This document shows positions 11,717 to 24,000 of a stretch of DNA of 64,000 nt, piece by piece. The stretch's first letter is position 1; each line of letters starts with the position of its first letter. Under the pieces are notes generated by a model. That model ran no database searches. It was not told the origin of the DNA and saw nothing but the letters and a program-made list of their open reading frames with translations. The stretch spans positions 21,838,699 through 21,902,698 of the forward strand of contig NC_031769.1 of the NCBI RefSeq assembly GCF_001522545.3, given 5' to 3'. The DNA comes from Parus major. Lineage: Eukaryota; Chordata; Aves; Passeriformes; Paridae. Position numbers and translations under genes: made by a program.

Positions 11717-14700
11717 GAATTATTAGAAATGAAGAGATTGTGGAAAAAGTACAGAGGAAATCTCTGTACAAATTAGCTTAACACTTTAGCTTACATTTTA
11801 CACTCAAAATCTTGCCATGAAACCACCAACCCACTAAAGTGAAGGAAAAGACACTATAAGCTTCATGCAGCTTGCTTGTAGAAGGTCTGTGAACAAACTA
11901 ATAGCACAACCATTCCTAATTAGAGCTTAAATGTCAGGTTTAAAAAGTAAGAACATCTTCTCCAGCAGCTGGTGAATTGACAGAACAGAAAAGCAATGTG
12001 AACAATATCTCAAACTGTCATTTCTGATTCAAACTGATTTAACACTAAATGTAATTATGACGGTCTGTTAAAAGAATATAACCATGCCCAAAAACCTTCA
12101 GCAATAATTGAATATTGAATAAAACTGCTTGATGAAATGTTAAGTTTGCCCCTTTGCACCACATTTTTCTATGAATCCATCTTTTATATTACAAAAAAAA
12201 CCCCATAAATTTTATCCATTTGTTAGATAAAATTGAGAGATATACTGAATGTAGAATACAACAGAACAGAACATTCCCTGTTACTAAGCATACCATGGGA
12301 AAATTTCTTCAACCTTCAAATTCACTGAAATTCATTGTAATTTCCTTTATATCAATGCAGATATCAGAATTATTGTGAGGACCATGTTTCTATAAATTAA
12401 GCCCAAGGAAAGGTTCTTAAAATTGAAAATCTGACTGGTGAAATAAGCTGAACAGGTTGTGATTTGCTATCTGGTAGTTAACCAAGAAATTGAGAATTTT
12501 TTCTATACCAGATGATCAAGAGTTCAGGTTTTACTAATGAGAAAAAGCCTGAAACAACTGAATTATGACTAAAAAACCTGAAGGAATTCATGAGTCTTCC
12601 CTTAATGGTGTGTGTTGGAAGATACAAGGTTACTTAATCACCTTTTTGTTTGCTCTTTAATCCAAAAAAACATGCAGGTAGGACCAGAAGTGCAGTGCCA
12701 CACTGTTCTTTTCCTTCTGATTCCATAAGGAACTGCCAGTTGGTTTGTTAACTGGAAAGGTCAAAAGCTAGAGAGGAAATCAGAAGGGATATCAGTGCAT
12801 ACCTGAATACATAGTCATTAAGATGAAAGGTGAAGTCAGCATTTTCACCACAGCTAAACAGAAAAACATACTTTAAAAATAAATTTTAAAAAATTTAAAA
12901 AGACTAAATATTGTCCATTCTGGTGATACTGCAACACAATCCCTTTCCAGTGTGCTCATCTGGGCTAGACACCTGCGTTGTGCACTAAGGGCACTGTGCT
13001 TCACCCTGTGCTGAGTTTCTGTTATCTTGGCATGCTGGAGAAAACAGCTTCTCCTGGAGGTAGAACTGTACCAAAGCATTGGGAGAAGTGATTTTGTAAG
13101 CCTCCCTCACAGAAAAACAAGACTAGTACTGGCCAAAAGTGTTGGCAAATACTGGGCCAAAAAATAAATGTAGCATGATGTCAGCCCGGATGGAAGGAGC
13201 AGGAAATTGCCTTCATTCCACATTTGGAAAATAGCTTCAGTGGAAGACTGTTGAAAAAAAGGACATATTTTAGAAAAGTTGACTCACTCTGTTTTGACAT
13301 TTCATTTAATGTCAACTTTTATTTTTGTTTTGAAATGGTATTTTTCATTCCCAAATTGACTTCTAAAGGGAAGATTAACAAACATTTCAACTGACATCTC
13401 CAAAGATGTGGTTGTTTGAGGTTCTTTCCCCAAAGAGACTTCAAATCTACCTTTTTTTTTTTCAAACCAAAGCAAGAAGTCTACTACATGATCAGGTTTA
13501 ATTTAAAGGCTTAAAAAGCAGCAGCCTGTGGAGATCTTTGAATTATCACATCACAAGATAACTACAGGAGCACAATATTTTGTTATTAAAAAGAAAAAAA
13601 TCATAAAAGGGTTCCTCTCCTGTCCCTCATCTTTTCCTTCTCCCAAATCCCAGTAATTTTCCTTCTTTATTTGGGATCCATTTTCTCAGTTCTGTTTGTA
13701 AGCAGCAAAATCTGTCTCCAAGCAGCTTTTTTGCTGAAATCTTCCTCTTTTCACAGTAAACCTATTAACTCCTTCCATGTATGTTTTCTGTGATCTTCCC
13801 TACCCTTACCATCATTTCAGCCTGGTGGAGGTCTGGACTCCAGCTGTGCTGGACCCAAGTCAATTCCACATCCACTTTCTGGGTGACACAATGTCCCAGT
13901 TCAGCAAGATGTTAATGGTGAACAGCGAAAATAATTAAGCAATCCAAGCATTCATACACGTAACTAATTAGTCTAGGAGAAGCAGGAAGCAGACAGTATG
14001 TTCTGAATAAGTTCTGTTAATGAAGAATGGTCTGACAGAGACAATTCTAATTGCACCATGGTATGTCTAATCTAATTATGTTAATAGGTTATTTGCACTC
14101 TAAATCATCTTTGTCAGCTCAGATATGGAAATCTGGTAGATATCACACAGTGCTAGTGAAATCTAATGAGAACATCTCTCTTCCCTGAATGCTCATTCTA
14201 TCTGAGCATGAGTGTTGCATTGCTCTGAACACTAGGCCACTTGGGAATTCCTTGACGAAAATTCTCTTTGAGTATTTTCCTTGGGAAAGACCAGTTCATC
14301 ACAGAAAAGTGTTTGCCAGAACATTATTTGAGACACTCCTCAGGTAGGTTGTTGTAAGCTGTTCCTCCTTTGGGACTTGTAGTCACTAGTACTTTGGAGT
14401 ACGTCTAAGGCCAGGACCAAAAGATTGTCATTTGCATAAGGAATATTCATCCCACACTGATTATTTTTCTTATAAATATATTTTTAACACCATCTCTTAG
14501 GATAAGCCCTCACCAGCCAGGGCTATTCTTCATTGTACTAGATGGAGAAACCTCATTCAGGGACTGAAACAACACCTACTCTGCATCACTTGGGGTTGGT
14601 TGAAAGAAGGTAGATGCAGTACTGGAAAGATTCTGGAAGTCAAGTGATGCTGACAATAAGTAAAGGTAACCTAAGAGCCTGAAAAGCTATAACCTATACC

Positions 14701-15420
14701 AGTGTTTGGCTGCATGCTATTTCAAACTGCTTGGCAGAAAATTATTCAGAAAAATTGAGATTATTCTGAACAATAAAAATGGTAAAAATAACCAGACAGT
14801 CAGACCAGACAGAGGAAGATGACCAGGTGCCACATAATAAATGGTCATGCTAATCTCAGCCATTACATGTGGACTATTACCAATTATTTAAAAAGCATTT
14901 CATAAAGATGTGTTTAACTTCATTTAAGAAATATAATTTTTAAATCAGTGTAGGCAAGAAAAGAAAATGAAAAAAAATAAAAGCAAATTCCTCCAGTACA
15001 TCATAAGGGCCAGGAAGATATTGGGCATCTCAAAGTCAAAATAAAAGACAGAAATCACAGTACTGCTTCATTCTGTTCAAGTCCCATGTATTCAGAGCTG
15101 CCTAACTAAAAGGTGTCATGTCACACTGCAACAGCCAACACTGAAGCATCCCAGAAACTGCTTAGGTATCTAGACTGCCAGCTAAGGAACTTGAGGTGAG
15201 AGAGACTCCAAAAGTATGTCCAGTCCTGTCAGGTGTGTGAGGATTTCAGGGCTTCATTTATCCACACACACACTCTAAAGAGACCATTTGGGAGTCTTTA
15301 GCGTATTCTGCTGGTCTCCATGACTGTGGGTATTCCATACACCTCTATCACAGCTGTCAATCCTTTATGGAGGTGGTGGCCCTGGCATGCTATACTAGGT
15401 ACCTACATGAACAATTTATA
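11717..15420. other. Unique non-coding sequence
   Basis: No gene was recognised. The AT-rich part at 12870-12905 is nearly pure A/T. The part at about 13990-14160 has several TAATTA-like homeodomain core motifs in otherwise mixed-complexity sequence and could be a conserved non-coding element. Confidence 0.5.
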
Positions 15421-15554
15421 TAAAGCCTCATAGCAAGCTGCAGGTGTTGCCTAGCAAGGCAGGCACCCTGATTCAAGAGCAGCACGGTGGCCACGCTCAG
15501 GCCACTCGGTCCATTCACACACAGGCATCAATGTGATGGATGGCAGAAATGGCG

Positions 15555-15560
15555 TTTATT
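15555..15560 (-). promoter_or_regulatory. LTR polyadenylation signal
   Basis: AATAAA on the minus strand, 18 bp downstream of the TATA box in the transcription direction. This close spacing is characteristic of ALV-type LTRs, where the signal sits at the U3/R border. Confidence 0.65.
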
Positions 15561-15577
15561 GCTGGAGAATTTGACAC

Positions 15578-15583
15578 TTTATA
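15578..15583 (-). promoter_or_regulatory. LTR TATA box
   Basis: TATAAA on the minus strand, between the CCAAT box and the AATAAA signal. It would direct minus-strand transcription starting near 15550. Confidence 0.6.
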
Positions 15584-15633
15584 ACCTAGGTTCACACTGT
15601 TACTCCCATCTGCTTTCATCACAGCTGGATGCT

Positions 15634-15638
15634 ATTGG
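15634..15638 (-). promoter_or_regulatory. LTR CCAAT box
   Basis: CCAAT on the minus strand, about 50 bp upstream of the TATA box and inside the U3 part of the LTR. Confidence 0.5.
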
Positions 15639-15675
15639 CTAATTAATTTCCATACACTAAAGAGGAGGGGGGTGA

Positions 15676-15801
15676 CTATCTTTCCATTACATCCCAATAT
15701 CTTCTGAGCCGTCGGGCCCTAGCTTCTACATGCAGGTCCCAAAAGGGCTGAACGTCTTTGGGATCACGAGGAAGAAGACCCTTTAGAGATCTGCATCTCC
15801 A
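15676..15801 (-). pseudogene. Short open frame abutting the ALV-like LTR, probable ERV internal remnant
   Basis: On the minus strand a frame stays open for 41 codons between a TGA (15802-15804) and a TAG (15676-15678), running into the start of the LTR. Its composition is rich in Arg, Trp, Asp and Pro, unlike the AT-driven chance frames around it, and the DNA has CpGs. It may be the last codons of a retroviral internal gene ending just inside the 3' LTR, as happens in class II ERVs, or the LTR may simply be longer than I have drawn it. I cannot name the gene. Confidence 0.35.
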
Positions 15802-15922
15802 TCAGTCATTAAGGGAAGAGGAAGCATGAACAGAAGGTATTTCCACTTCTGAAATGAGTGAAAGGACTGTGAGATTAGAGAAATCAGTTGAGTTACCATT
15901 CTGAGGTGCCTGCAGAGAAGTT

Positions 15923-16020
15923 GCATGTTCACAGAAAATCAGACTGATGACTATTCCTGTACAATACTAGAGCTGTTGGTGGCAGCTCTGCATGCACAGA
16001 AAATCAATCTGATGAGTATT
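15923..16020 (+). repeat. Imperfect direct duplication of about 33 bp
   Basis: GCATG..CACAGAAAATCA..CTGATGA.TATT occurs at 15923-15957 and again at 15990-16020, about 66 bp apart, with a few substitutions and a 2-bp length difference. It looks like an old local segmental duplication. Confidence 0.65.
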
Positions 16021-16781
16021 TCATCATAGACATAAACTCTGCTATTGAAGCAAGCATGAAGAATGTTACCAGTGTCTTAATAATTGCAAGAAACATTTTA
16101 TGTTGATATTGAAGAGCTCCAAATGACATTCTTTTTGAGACACAATCTAATTTATCATTCCTTTTGCACCATTAACCCAGACTTCTCCCATTGACTGCCC
16201 TGTCTGTAGCAGAGACATCGGTCTACCAAGCAGCAGTCCATTCCCAGCCATCTTCCTCATACCCTCTATAGCTGGTACTGCCACTTACCAACAACCTGGT
16301 TGATCCTTCTGGAAAATTTTTGCCCATGGGAAAATATCCAAGAAATGTTGCACAACTACCTCAAAAGTTTTTTTGACCCCAGAAGCTTCACTCACACCCA
16401 GCTGAACAGGAAGGGCTCCCTAGTTCCTGTATTTGGGCTGTGGGAGAAAATTACAGTGTAAAAGTACCTACAGGTCAAATGCTTAAAATATTCAAACTTC
16501 CTTTATTATTGTCAGTTTACTGACCAATGTTTCGAAAATTTCCAGTAATTGATTTTTTTCATCTGCTTCTATGAAACAAGCTGGATGATCACTACTTGCT
16601 GTGTCAAAGACCAGGTTGTTTGAGAGGTACAGTGGAACATTTTGAACACCATCCTCTAAATCTAATTATATGGAGACAGACAGTAAGTCACCCTTCAAGA
16701 TGAAATTCTTAATGAGCAGTTTAACTTCTACCAGACAGACAAGAAAATTTGAAAGCCAACCTTTTCTGAAAGAGACACAGT

Positions 16782-16803
16782 AACACAATAGGAACACAAT
16801 AGG
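16782..16803. repeat. Exact 11-bp tandem duplication
   Basis: The unit AACACAATAGG occurs twice head to tail without mismatch. Confidence 0.85.
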
Positions 16804-18832
16804 AAGAATTCAGAAATACAATCCCTCAGCTAGTTCCTGGGACATATTCCATTTAAAAAAAAAATTTAAAAACCCAAATTATTTTCTTCTCACTGCAGAC
16901 TTTGGCTACGATAGTTTGTCTTTCTGTGATCCTCAAAAAGTTTGACAAATCCTTCCAAATAACTGCTGTAATTTAAGAAAATGAGAAGCTTTATATATGT
17001 GCTCCATATGTACTTCCTATCTTGTGTATGTACTAATATGTGCAGGTTTATGCAAATGCATCCATATGTACTTACATTGTTCACACCCTCAGTATTGCTA
17101 TATTCACCAGGCTACTCAGGTTTTCAAGGTGAGGTTAGTGGCTCTGTGGAGCTGGCTGTGGAGAGTCAGTAAGTATTTTGCTTAGGAGAATGGACCATTC
17201 AAAGGTTTGACACTACCACTGTGTCTTCAAAATCTTTTCTGCTCAGATCGCATCTTCTTCCAAAAATATATTTTAGACTTGAGGGAAAAAATGGCAATGG
17301 CAGGAGCATAAGAAAACCTTTCTGGGTTTAAATCCTGTGTTTATTTGTCTACCTTATTTCCTTTTCTCTGCACAGATACCTAAAACTGGTAACCTGAGCA
17401 GATAGGATCTTCTTTTAATCCACATGAGGGGAAGACTCTTTGGACCTTCATTACACTCTCATAAAGTCACCAAGACTCATGACTTCATGTGGAACTCAGT
17501 TGTACAAAACCAGATTGTATTTTGCAGATGTAGGCCTTGAGTCTGAAAAAAAGTACAGCTTTGTTCAGATAAATAAATGGAACTGCACATGAGTTCAAAG
17601 GTAAGTGGGCCCACATATTTGCAGAACTAAAGTTTCACTTTTATCCTTAATAGTAATAGCCCAAAGCTTTCTTCCACACTTGTTTCATTTGGATTTTTCC
17701 CCTCTAAAAGATGGAGAAAATATCAGAAGCTCTCTAGAATGACTTTTCTCTCTAAATATCTTGGACTGCTATAGCTGTTTTGAAAAAGAAAATCTATTAA
17801 TTTCTGATAAGCACATGCTCTTATTTGAAAATTATTTATGTCAACTGCTTTAACATTCCTCCCATTCATACAATAGATTTCAGTGATAATACTGCCTCCA
17901 TTTAAAGTTGATTGACAGTGGATAAGATCCACATTTTTTGTTACTTATAAATTCACTAGTACTAACCATTCATTTCAGCATTCCCCAGCCCTTCTGTTGT
18001 TTTTATTTCAGTTTAAAATTACTCAACTTTTCCACAGAACAAAACACTTCATGCTTGCAACCTTTTCTAACCACTGTACTGAGAACCGTCACAGCCTTCC
18101 TGCTAGGGCAAAGGCATTTGTAACACAAGTCCTTTACATCAAGGACAGGCATTTTTCTTCTCACTCAAAAATTCATCCAAATGTTCATATTCTGGGGCCC
18201 CCTGCTAAGAAATAAAAAAAAATGTTTGCACAATGTTATTAAGACTAGGTCAGTAAACTTCATCAGTTCCTTCTTCTGCGCATTCCACCTTAACAGCACA
18301 TCTCCATCTCTGTCACGCATTTCTCCCGAGACTACAGGAACTTTACCTCACAAGGACTCCAAGAGGTACAGCCAAAGAAATCTAATAAAAACAGTCCATT
18401 AAGAAGTTTGAGAGTCAAGTCAAGACTCTCTTATGTGCCCCCAGTTGCAACAATAAATGCTCCTATACTATTTTTCCAAAAGGTTCCCCATGGGCCGCAA
18501 GACTAATTCATGTTGTATAATAGTCTTTTGTTTCTAGGAAACCTGTCATGTATTGTAGGAGATGGAAGATGCATTGAATAAAAAGGAAAAACAGGTTAAG
18601 GGAGTAAAATGGTGTCCTAGATAACTGCCTTCTACCCAGATGCCAAGTAAATAATTTATCATAAAAATGTTTGGTTGATCATTGTCTTCCTTAGATTTTA
18701 AGGCTCATTTTTTTAGACATTTGAGATCTGGCTGTGGAAGTACTGTATGCTCAGTCTTGCAACTGAAATCAATCATAACTAAGTTCTTGGAATATAAAAT
18801 TGTTTTCTAATGATAAATGCCCTGGAGAAGGT

Positions 18833-18892
18833 TAAACAAACAAACAAAAAAAAGATAAAAAACAAAGCAAAAAAACATCAGTAAAAAAAACC
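18833..18892 (+). repeat. A-rich low-complexity tract
   Basis: An A-rich tract with AAAC-type subunits and interspersed G and C. No retrogene body is recognisable before it. Confidence 0.75.
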
Positions 18893-19940
18893 CTGTCATT
18901 TATTAAGAACTACATAAAATATTAGTTTTATTTTTCAATAACAAGAGAAGATAAGCATGGATGTTTTAAATTTCAAAGGGAACAATTCAAGAAACACTCA
19001 GAACATGAAAATTCTATTTTAAATCATTACTCATTAGAAGTCAGAAAATTAGTTCAGGTCCCATAACTACTTGTTGTAGGGACTGATAGAAATGGGTGTA
19101 AGGGAATGAATAAGTTTCTGAAAACATGAGTTATAATCTAAGGCCCATTGAAATCTGTGTTGCAAACAGGTTCAGTGGTGAAAAAATCTCACTCACCCAT
19201 TATTTGCTGAGGAACTGGAGCCCAGTGTTTTTGAGGCAAAAACACTGACCTCTACTACCTCACTTCAAAAGAACTCACTTATCTGAAGCAATAATAAGTT
19301 ATTTTTTCCCTCTGTGGAACAGTCACCAGAAAGCAATATATCGCACTGCTTCATAAAAAAAAGGAGCCAAAACACCACAGCACCCTAAAAGTATCACTGT
19401 AAACTGAAAAGTTCAGTTGGTCAAGAAGATAAAACTGCAATTTCTTTTATAGGAAAAAAATAGTTATTTTATCTACCAGGAAATTTTTTGATTCTTTTTT
19501 TCTTCTCTGTTTCAATCAGAAGGGAAAAAAGAAAACATATTTCTTTTAGGTTTACCTGAATCTAAATATTTCAACTGTCCAACTGAAATAAGCTATTATA
19601 TGTCTTCTTTGATATACTACCCATTTATCTATGTAATAAAGTCCCCAAGTCTGGCAGAGTTCTTTTCCTTCTGATGTAGTTGGTGGGGGACAAGAGGAGA
19701 AGAATCAGAATGCTTATATATAATAGAACACTTAAATACAGACATTTTTGAGGAAAATACACACTTATTTGTGAGAAAGATTTATTTGTTATAGAGTTTT
19801 GTCATTCTGTCTATTGGAATTTTATAATTTAATTCATACTCCAAGGAAAAATATTTCTTTGCTAGTGCTTTATTTAACCAAGTATTAAAATCAGTATAAC
19901 TCCTAGGTTATTAGTTTATTTGTTTTTATTTAATGTGACA

Positions 19941-19955
19941 AATAATAATAATAAT
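19941..19955 (+). repeat. (AAT)5 microsatellite
   Basis: Five perfect AAT units. Confidence 0.85.
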
Positions 19956-20232
19956 GTGGCTATAATTTATCTCTTCCTGAAGTTATAGGAAATATTGCTT
20001 TCTCCTGTAGGCATACTGTCAACACAAAAAATGCTTGTCATGCAACAAAAATAATAGGAAAAAAAAACCAACAATTTGGCAAGCACAGGACAGATCTGTC
20101 TTTGTTGTTATTTTAATTACATATTTTACAAAAAGTCCACTTTCATCAGCTTGGACTTTTCAAGTCTGTCTTATAAATAAGTGCCTTGATGGAAGCTACT
20201 CAGAGACCTACCTGACAGCACGAACAGCCCAC

Positions 20233-20271
20233 ACCTCAGCTGTTACACACCAGAACGGCTCACAGCTGAGG
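20233..20271. repeat. Perfect 10-bp inverted repeat
   Basis: CCTCAGCTGT (20234-20243) is matched by its exact reverse complement ACAGCTGAGG (20262-20271) across an 18-base loop. It lies in a locally GC-rich patch. CAGCTG is an E-box, so each arm carries one. No function can be assigned. Confidence 0.6.
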
Positions 20272-23200
20272 ACCGGGACTGGCAAGAAACCTGGGGAGTG
20301 TGACAGAATGTTTCTCTAACACTTTCTATCCTCAGACCCTCTTGATCCAGCTCTATTTTATTACTTCAGCAAAAGAGCAGCATAAATGTGGTACTTTTTT
20401 CTGTTAAACAGGAATATTTTGATTTACTGGAGGACTACTGGTAAAATACAAAGAAAGGTAGCATAAGAAAATTTTACATTCATTTCAGTTAGTGGCACGG
20501 CAGAAATCTGCAGATGGCTGTCTAGATGATGAGTTTTCCATTCCAGATCATGTTTCAGTCTTTTCTTTAAATGCAATTTTTAAAATAAGAAAAGGAGAGA
20601 GAAGAAAAGCTTGTATCTCCACCGGTATTGACATTGAAGGAGTCAATTTTCCTATAGATTTAGGTATTGCATAATTTTATATCTTGGAGGCTATCTATGG
20701 CAGAAGAAAAGTAAATTCCAAGTTTTACTCTGCAACCTTGGTCCCTTAGGGCACTCATTGACCACATCTTAGCTGTATGATAGGATGTGACATGAGCTCA
20801 TAGCACAGCTTGGATACAGCAGGGATTGCAGATACAGTTATGCATCACAGCTCTTGGTATCCAAAGCAGGCCCCTCAGTCAGATCTTTCCACCCAGAATT
20901 TCCTGGAATCCTGTGACCTGAGTACTCATAGTATAACATCCCTCAGCTGAGCCATTCTCCTCCAGACTTCCTCCTCCACTGGCTACACATTTTCACTAAA
21001 CTTTCAGAGTTTAATTACCTTTCAGGCTTCTTCCCTTTTACAAAATTTGGCTGAAATATTTGAAGACAGCTGTTAGAGGGTGGGAAAGCAGGAGGAAAGG
21101 GAAAGATGCTGGTTACACTCCCAGACATGAAAAGTGCACTCAAAAGAAAAAAGGCAAAGCAAAAAAATTAATTCCAAGTAAGTTCCACACGTAACACATT
21201 CCATAAAAGCTACAATGTGTAAACAAAAGCAGTAAAATGCACTTTGCCATATATTATCAGATAACACACAGAAACAAACAAATGGATTATTCATTACAAA
21301 CTCCAATGAGTAATGTGTTTTCAAATTCATATTGCTTTTTCTTATAGCTGTAAAGAGATTACTTTGTTTAAATGCATGAATTGTAGCTTCGCAAAGATTA
21401 CTAAATAATTTTAAACCACATCTTCAACATTAGAACAGTCAAAATTTCCCCTCAGAGCAGCCCCATGCTGAACCTAAGTTGACTTAAACCAATAGAATAT
21501 TTGCATGTTCCTAAAAGACATAGTGGGTAATAAAATTCCTACACTGATTTTCAGGCACAGACATGGAAAACTTTATTTAAACTACTGGTCATTATGGTTG
21601 TGTTTCACCTATAACATATAATTGTATTACAACATATATTCTTAATTTAGGGTACTGCAGATAAAAGTAATGATGTGTAGATGGACCAGGGCACTGACAC
21701 TGAGGCTTTCAGATACTATCAGAGCACTACTATAATAAATACCTCTGTGTAAAAGTATAGATCTTCTAGTGTCCTATAGACCTTATTAAAGGTCCAAATC
21801 AATGTCACAAAAAATAAATATTCTCTCTGAAACATGTATATGTGTCCCCAAAAGATACACCAGGGCTTGTGCAAGTGGTCATTGTCAGCTGCTGGTTTGC
21901 AGGTTATAAAATGTTCTTCAGCCTGTCACAGCAGGTACTTTTCCTTTTTTAGGTAATCCCAATTTAAATTTTTTCCATATAAGCAATATTTACCTCTTTT
22001 CCCTCAATCCTGGATACCAAAAATGCACTTTCTGCCTAAGAATAGCTTCCACCTTTTCTTTTTTAAAGTGTTTTTTATGCTCTGTGGCAGGCATCTCCTG
22101 AAACTTGCATGTCTATGCCCAGTTACCTTTCCCTACAATCCCTTAAATCCTCAGCTTTTCCTGTCTCAAAAATAACTAAAGAAAAAATCTTTTTTCCCCA
22201 TCTCCACCCCCCTCAGCAATAATACAAGGCAAAAAAAGCCTTTCCCAGTTTCCAAAGGTGGATAAAACCAGTCTCAACTGACAATTACCTCCTCTCTGAG
22301 CTTTCACTTTCAGAAGCTAAACTTCTCAAAGAAACTTTCCTGCAGAAAATACTGAGTCCTGGCTGGTTCCAATCATGCTGCTAAAGAAATAAAAGGTATT
22401 TAAATCAGGCTGCTATCTAAACTGTACTAAAAATTTTTGTCCTGAATGAAATATCTCATAAGAATGAAGTTGGACTTATACTTCATTATACTTCCAGTCC
22501 CAGAAAGTTTTCTCAATTAGTACTTAATTGAAATTGCCCAGTGTTTGATAATATACTACTACTTCTGTGAACTTTGCTAAAATAAGACTGCTTGAGAGCT
22601 GAAAATGCTCTGAAACTTTCTCAAGAAGAATATGTAAGATTACTGCTATAAACTACATCAGGCTGCATCTTAAATCCATACAAAAAATATAGCCACAACA
22701 AGAGCTCTTGGGATAGATTTATTGTTAAAATGTACCTTCAAGTAGACTTTGCAAGTTAGCTGAAATCCAAATACTTCCTGGCACCTTGCTCAGTTTTATA
22801 GAAATCTGCCAAAAGCTTAGAAAATTGGGTGTCTTTCCACTGACAGACTGCTTAGTGTCATGTCAGGTACTGAAATCTGAAAATGCTTGCAGATAGCCAA
22901 GATTCCCAGCCTCATTCTCTTCAGAACAAGGACTCCACATGTCTATTTTATTTTAAAACTGAAGCAGCATTAGTGTTTAAAATCTCAGTCTCCATGAAGT
23001 GGACTTAAACAGTGACCTTCATTTGATATATCAATGCTCAAAGCAGGGAATCAGCCTTGTATTTACATTTCCAGCCTCCCCCCCGTTCCTGCAGCAGACC
23101 AGCCCTTGAAAAGTGCTATTTTCCAAAGAGCTCTTTCAGGCAAGGTGCCTTTGGCACTCACTTTTAGAAACAGATATGAAAAATAGAGTTACTATTCCCA

Positions 23201-23634
23201 CATAGTTCCTCCCACCTTGACTGTGCCTTTTCCTCCTCCTTGCTCCCCATGTTCATGAGTTGGTGGTGACATTACATTTCAGCCTCTTTTGTAGCCCCAA
23301 AAATGACAACTTTTTTCATCTTCACAATGACAAGTTTAACAGACAACAGCTGCAAAGCATGATTTCTCACCTGGAATCACAGTACTCACCATTTGAGATC
23401 CCTCTGGTGCAGTTGTTGGCCTTGTGTTTGAATTCAAAGTATAAGTAATAAGAGTGAATTTAGCTCCTCACTGAGTTAAATTAATCTTACTTAAAGGTTT
23501 TTGCAAAGCACTGGAAGTTTATTTGTAGGACTAGGAACATAAGTGCCTTTCCAAGATTACAACCACCTGCAAAGCCATCCTTTAGTTTTTTGTCACTGAT
23601 CAACATGAGGCTGATTCCCAGGACCTTAAGATGC

Positions 23635-24000
23635 ATCATAAAATCATAAACTCATAGAATTTTTTCAGCTGGTAAAGACCTGTAAGACTTTTCACCCACC
23701 ACCACATGTCCACCATGAAATTCTGTCCCCTAACACCACATCTACCTTCAGTGATGATGATTACACCATTTCCCTGAGCAGCCCATCCCAATGTTCAACA
23801 ACCATTTAGGTGAATATTTTGTCCTTATATCCAACCTAAGCTTCCCATGAGGCATTGTCCTCTCATCCTATCACTCATTACCTGGGAAAAGAGACCAATT
23901 CCACTTGGCTACAACATCTCTAGAGCAGTTGTAAAGACCAATAAATTCCCCCTGAGCCTTCTTGTCTCCAGGATAAACCACCCCAGCACCCCAAGCTTGT
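23635..24000 (-). mobile_element. CR1 LINE 3' end, about 365 bp
   Basis: The plus strand starts with an imperfect tail of ATCATAAA/CTCATAGAAT units. It then follows the reverse-complement CR1 3' region closely: GGTAAAGACCT, an ACCACATGTCCACC part, GAGCAGCCCATCCCAATG, a TATCCAACCTAAGCTTCCC stretch, TTGTCCTCTCATCCTATCAC and CCTGAGCCTTCTTGTCTCC. The element therefore lies on the minus strand, with its 3' end at 23635 and its truncated 5' end near 24000. Many substitutions show it is old. It is the most complete CR1 copy in the window, but no reverse-transcriptase coding remains in it. Confidence 0.9.

Larger units (their letters stand above)
15421..15691 (-). mobile_element. Alpharetrovirus-like (ALV-type) LTR
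   Basis: On the minus strand this reads as a compact retroviral LTR. It starts with TGTAATGG (15691-15684), then has a CCAAT box, a TATA box, an AATAAA signal followed directly by CGCCATTT, and a U5-like end whose last bases (GAGGCTTTA) resemble the ALV U5 terminus. The string AATAAACGCCATTT and the following CATCACATTG resemble the U3/R/U5 junction of avian leukosis-type LTRs. CpG dinucleotides are more frequent than in the flanks, so the copy may not be very old. No tRNA primer binding site follows the U5 end, so this is a solo or 3' LTR, not a 5' LTR. Exact boundaries are approximate and I found no clear target duplication. The resemblance comes from known family architecture and has not been aligned. 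Confidence 0.7.
15811..18832. other. Unique non-coding sequence
   Basis: No gene was recognised. It contains the imperfect duplication at 15923-16020 and the exact tandem duplication at 16782-16803. The overlapping frames near 16.9-17.2 kb and 17.9-18.4 kb are short and lie in several frames at once. Confidence 0.55.
18893..23634. other. Unique AT-rich non-coding sequence
   Basis: No gene was recognised. It holds a short AAT microsatellite and an inverted repeat at 20233-20271. The open frames at 20035-20319, 20492-20674 and 21073-21330 are 60-94 codons and show no known domain. Confidence 0.55.

Noticed and set aside
11540..11776. 78-codon plus-strand frame
   Set aside because: It runs through the antisense of a CR1 3' end, which is non-coding.
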